Source: Thermoplasmata archaeon (GTDB lineage: Archaea > Thermoplasmatota > Thermoplasmata > UBA184). From it: 6,366 nucleotides of DNA. The DNA is taken from NCBI GenBank assembly GCA_030043505.1, contig JASHXN010000019.1, positions 1-6,366 on the forward strand, in the 5' to 3' direction. Below, piece after piece: positions 4,618 to 6,366 of the stretch (within the stretch, counting starts at the first letter, position 1; every line of letters starts with the position of its first letter). The position numbers and the translations under genes were made by a program. The notes beneath the pieces were generated by a model, which had not been told where the DNA came from, searched no databases, and saw only the letters and a list, made by a program, of their open reading frames with translations.

Positions 4618-6366
4618 CAGCTCTCGCCGCCGAGGAACCGGCGGAGCAGCGGGTTCATCTCCATCAGCTGCTCGCGGCCCATCGCCTCGTAGAGGTTGAT
4701 GATGATCCCCACCATCAGCAGCACGCCGGTGCCGCTCGCGTTGCCGAGCGTTCCGATCAGGTCGGCGCCGGCGGCGAGCGTCCCGACGGCGGCGCCCGAG
4801 ATGACCGTGATCACGGGGATGTACCGCTCTAAGACCCGGCGGAGCACGCGCGGCTCCCTACGGAAGCCGGGGATCTGCATGCCGGTCGCCTCGATCTGCC
4901 GGGCGACCGCCTCCGGGCCCATGTTCGTCGTCTGGATCCAGAACTTGGCGAAGAGGATGGAGCCGCCGACCATCGCGCCGAAGTAGACGGCGACGTGGAC
5001 GAGACCCTGCCACCACGAGTGGCTGTACAGGAACTGGTGGTACTGCTGGAAGTTGAGGATAGGTAGTAACCACGACTCGAGACCGTTGGGAGTGGACAGG
5101 TAGTACGCTCCGCCGGTGATCGGCTGCGTCTGGCTGACGCCGTTCGCCGACGCCGCCGACGCCGAGTAGTACGAGCCGACCCACCACTGGTGCCCGAGCA
5201 GCGGGAAGTGCGCGAGCGTCGGGTTCGACCACAACAGGATCGTGACCATCGAGACGTTCGCGAGCAGGGCGCTCATCAGAATGACCGGGATGTTGGACGC
5301 GTAGATCAGCCGCAACGGGTAGCGACCCCGCGCGCCGCGCGCTTCCGCGTGCGACAGCGGCAGCTCGATGCGCGTCGACTCGGTCCAGGCGACCAGGAAG
5401 AAGATCGCGGCCGTCCCGACGAACGCGACGATCGGGTTCGGCTGCCGGAGCAGGATCTGCTCCCACCCGCCGCTCGCGAGCTGGGAGGCGCTGTAGTGCG
5501 TCAGGAACCAGAGCGTCTTCGGGATCGTGCCGCTCGGCGGATTCGTCGAGGTGATCGGGCTCCCGGGCGTCTCCGGGACCCAGTTCAGCGTCCCTTGGAC
5601 GATCTGCTGCGAGACGCCCGCCGCGATGAACAGCGAGACGCCGCTGCCGATCCCCCACTTCGAGACGACCTCGTCCATGAGGAAGACGAGGTAGCTGCCG
5701 AAGACGAGCTGGGCGACGATGACGATGTCGGCGAGGAGCAGCCCGTTCCCCGGGAGCGCCGTGCCGAACCGCGAGACGATCGACGTCGACGGGGTCAGGT
5801 AGCCGAAGACCTGCGGCACCGCCTCGACGAAGATCATCGCGACGACGAGGACCTTCTGGGTCCCCTGGTACATCCCCTTGTCCTCGTCGTCGGTGAGGTC
5901 CAGGTCGATGATCTTCGCGCCCGTGAACAGTTGCATGATGATCGAGCCGGTGACGTTCGGCCCGATCCCGAGGTGCATCAGCGTCCCTTGCGCGCCCGCC
6001 AGGATCGCGCGGTAGCTGGCGAACAGGTCGATGACGGTGCTCTGGTCGACCCCGAACAGGTAGATGTTCGCGAGCAGGAAGTACAGCAGCAGGACGCCGA
6101 TCGTCCAGAACAGCTTCGTCCGGAAATGGACGTGGCCCTTCGGCTGCGAGACCGCGGGCATCCGGCTCGTCACCGGCTGCAGGCCGTACAGGCGCGACTT
6201 CGGTCCGTCGTACGACAGGCCGAGGTAGATCAGCGCCATCACGACGAACATCCCGACGCTGATCAGGCCGAGCGCCAGGTACGTCGGGCGGTCACAGAAC
6301 CAGACGAGGGCGACGACCAGGAACCCCAGAATCGCGAGCGGGACCGCCCAGCGCGGGTCCCGCGGG
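4617..6366 (-). CDS. secY: Preprotein translocase subunit SecY, 5' end outside the window, with extra N-terminal membrane segments
   Basis: SecY forms the membrane channel through which proteins are secreted or inserted. Numbering here starts from the ATG at 6251-6249, giving 544 residues to the TGA at 4619-4617. The amphipathic N-terminal helix (PAVSQPKGHVHFRTK, 32-46), TM1 (49-64), TM2a/plug (69-86), TM2b (92-110) and the TDDEDKGMYQG turn (120-130) are characteristic. So are the C4 loop (ESTRIELPLSHAEARGARGRYP, split as ESTRIELPL 291-299 and RGARGRYP 305-312) and the C5 loop (GFRREPRVLRRVLERYIP, 462-479), which contact ribosome and SRP receptor in known structures. TM9-TM10 end at about 522. 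Upstream of that ATG the frame stays open for 38 codons to the edge, with no stop and no ATG/GTG/TTG. It encodes a hydrophobic stretch (WAVPLAILGFLVVLAVWF) and a second one that runs through the ATG itself. The visible frame is thus 582 residues against roughly 430-490 usual for archaea, and the real start lies to the right of 6366. The external loops between TM5-TM6 and TM7-TM8 are also long. The only cysteine in view lies in the extension. Confidence 0.97.
   Translation of the reverse strand, partial: PRDPRWAVPLAILGFLVVALVWFCDRPTYLALGLISVGMFVVMALIYLGLSYDGPKSRLYGLQPVTSRMPAVSQPKGHVHFRTKLFWTIGVLLLYFLLANIYLFGVDQSTVIDLFASYRAILAGAQGTLMHLGIGPNVTGSIIMQLFTGAKIIDLDLTDDEDKGMYQGTQKVLVVAMIFVEAVPQVFGYLTPSTSIVSRFGTALPGNGLLLADIVIVAQLVFGSYLVFLMDEVVSKWGIGSGVSLFIAAGVSQQIVQGTLNWVPETPGSPITSTNPPSGTIPKTLWFLTHYSASQLASGGWEQILLRQPNPIVAFVGTAAIFFLVAWTESTRIELPLSHAEARGARGRYPLRLIYASNIPVILMSALLANVSMVTILLWSNPTLAHFPLLGHQWWVGSYYSASAASANGVSQTQPITGGAYYLSTPNGLESWLLPILNFQQYHQFLYSHSWWQGLVHVAVYFGAMVGGSILFAKFWIQTTNMGPEAVARQIEATGMQIPGFRREPRVLRRVLERYIPVITVISGAAVGTLAAGADLIGTLGNASGTGVLLMVGIIINLYEAMGREQLMEMNPLLRRFLGGES

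Noticed and set aside
3820..4692. Plus-strand frame of 290 codons opposite DUF106 and the end of secY
   Set aside because: Arg/Asp/Glu-rich translation without recognisable motifs; a shadow of the coding strand.
4858..5658. Second minus-strand frame within secY
   Set aside because: Arg/Asp/Pro-rich translation out of frame with SecY, whose own frame is intact across the region.
6249..6251. ATG as the true start of SecY
   Set aside because: It lies inside a hydrophobic segment that continues upstream in frame, and no comparable start is offered by archaeal SecY; the gene is better treated as open at its 5' end.
1..6366. Mobile elements, CRISPR repeats, tRNA or rRNA genes, new defence systems
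   Set aside because: No transposase-like protein, terminal repeats, regular spaced repeats or structured RNA gene was found; the window is continuous housekeeping and transporter coding sequence.

Overview
The window is about two thirds or more G+C by eye and almost entirely coding. All five real genes lie on the minus strand, so transcription runs from the right edge to the left edge. The gene set (archaeal-type SecY, an EMC3/TMCO1-family DUF106 membrane protein, archaeal type-2 CMP kinase, and Cbf5 with a PUA domain) is the tail of the archaeal ribosomal-protein/secY supercluster. The SecY wording around the plug and the cytosolic loops, together with the absence of genes for L34e, L14e and adenylate kinase, suggests a high-GC member of the Thermoplasmatota. 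That placement is an inference, not something shown directly.

Layout from right to left: secY (6366-4617, 5' end outside the window) overlaps the DUF106 gene (4617-3769) by one base (TGATG). DUF106 overlaps cmk (3772-3224) by four bases (GTGA). cmk overlaps cbf5 (3227-2277) by four bases (GTGA). The four genes therefore form a translationally coupled run with no intergenic base. After cbf5 there is a 38-base gap holding an AT-rich decamer, a strong hairpin and a GGAG ribosome-binding site. A TTG-started gene for a large MMPL/RND-type transporter follows (2238-1) and runs off the left edge after 746 codons.

Functionally, SecY (protein-conducting channel) and DUF106 (Oxa1/YidC/EMC3-superfamily insertase) act in membrane-protein insertion. 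Cmk supplies CDP/dCDP. Cbf5 is the pseudouridine synthase of archaeal H/ACA RNPs. Their linkage is the usual archaeal coupling of ribosome biogenesis and secretion. The MMPL transporter is not part of that conserved cluster and looks like a lineage-specific neighbour.

The points most worth a second look are: a SecY reading frame with at least two extra hydrophobic segments before the canonical N-terminus; an extra N-terminal membrane segment and acidic tail on DUF106; a Cbf5 without room for the usual N-terminal DKCLD extension; and an MMPL protein with a very large first extracytosolic domain carrying eleven N-glycosylation sequons and the only two cysteines seen. I saw no mobile element, CRISPR array, RNA gene or new defence system.
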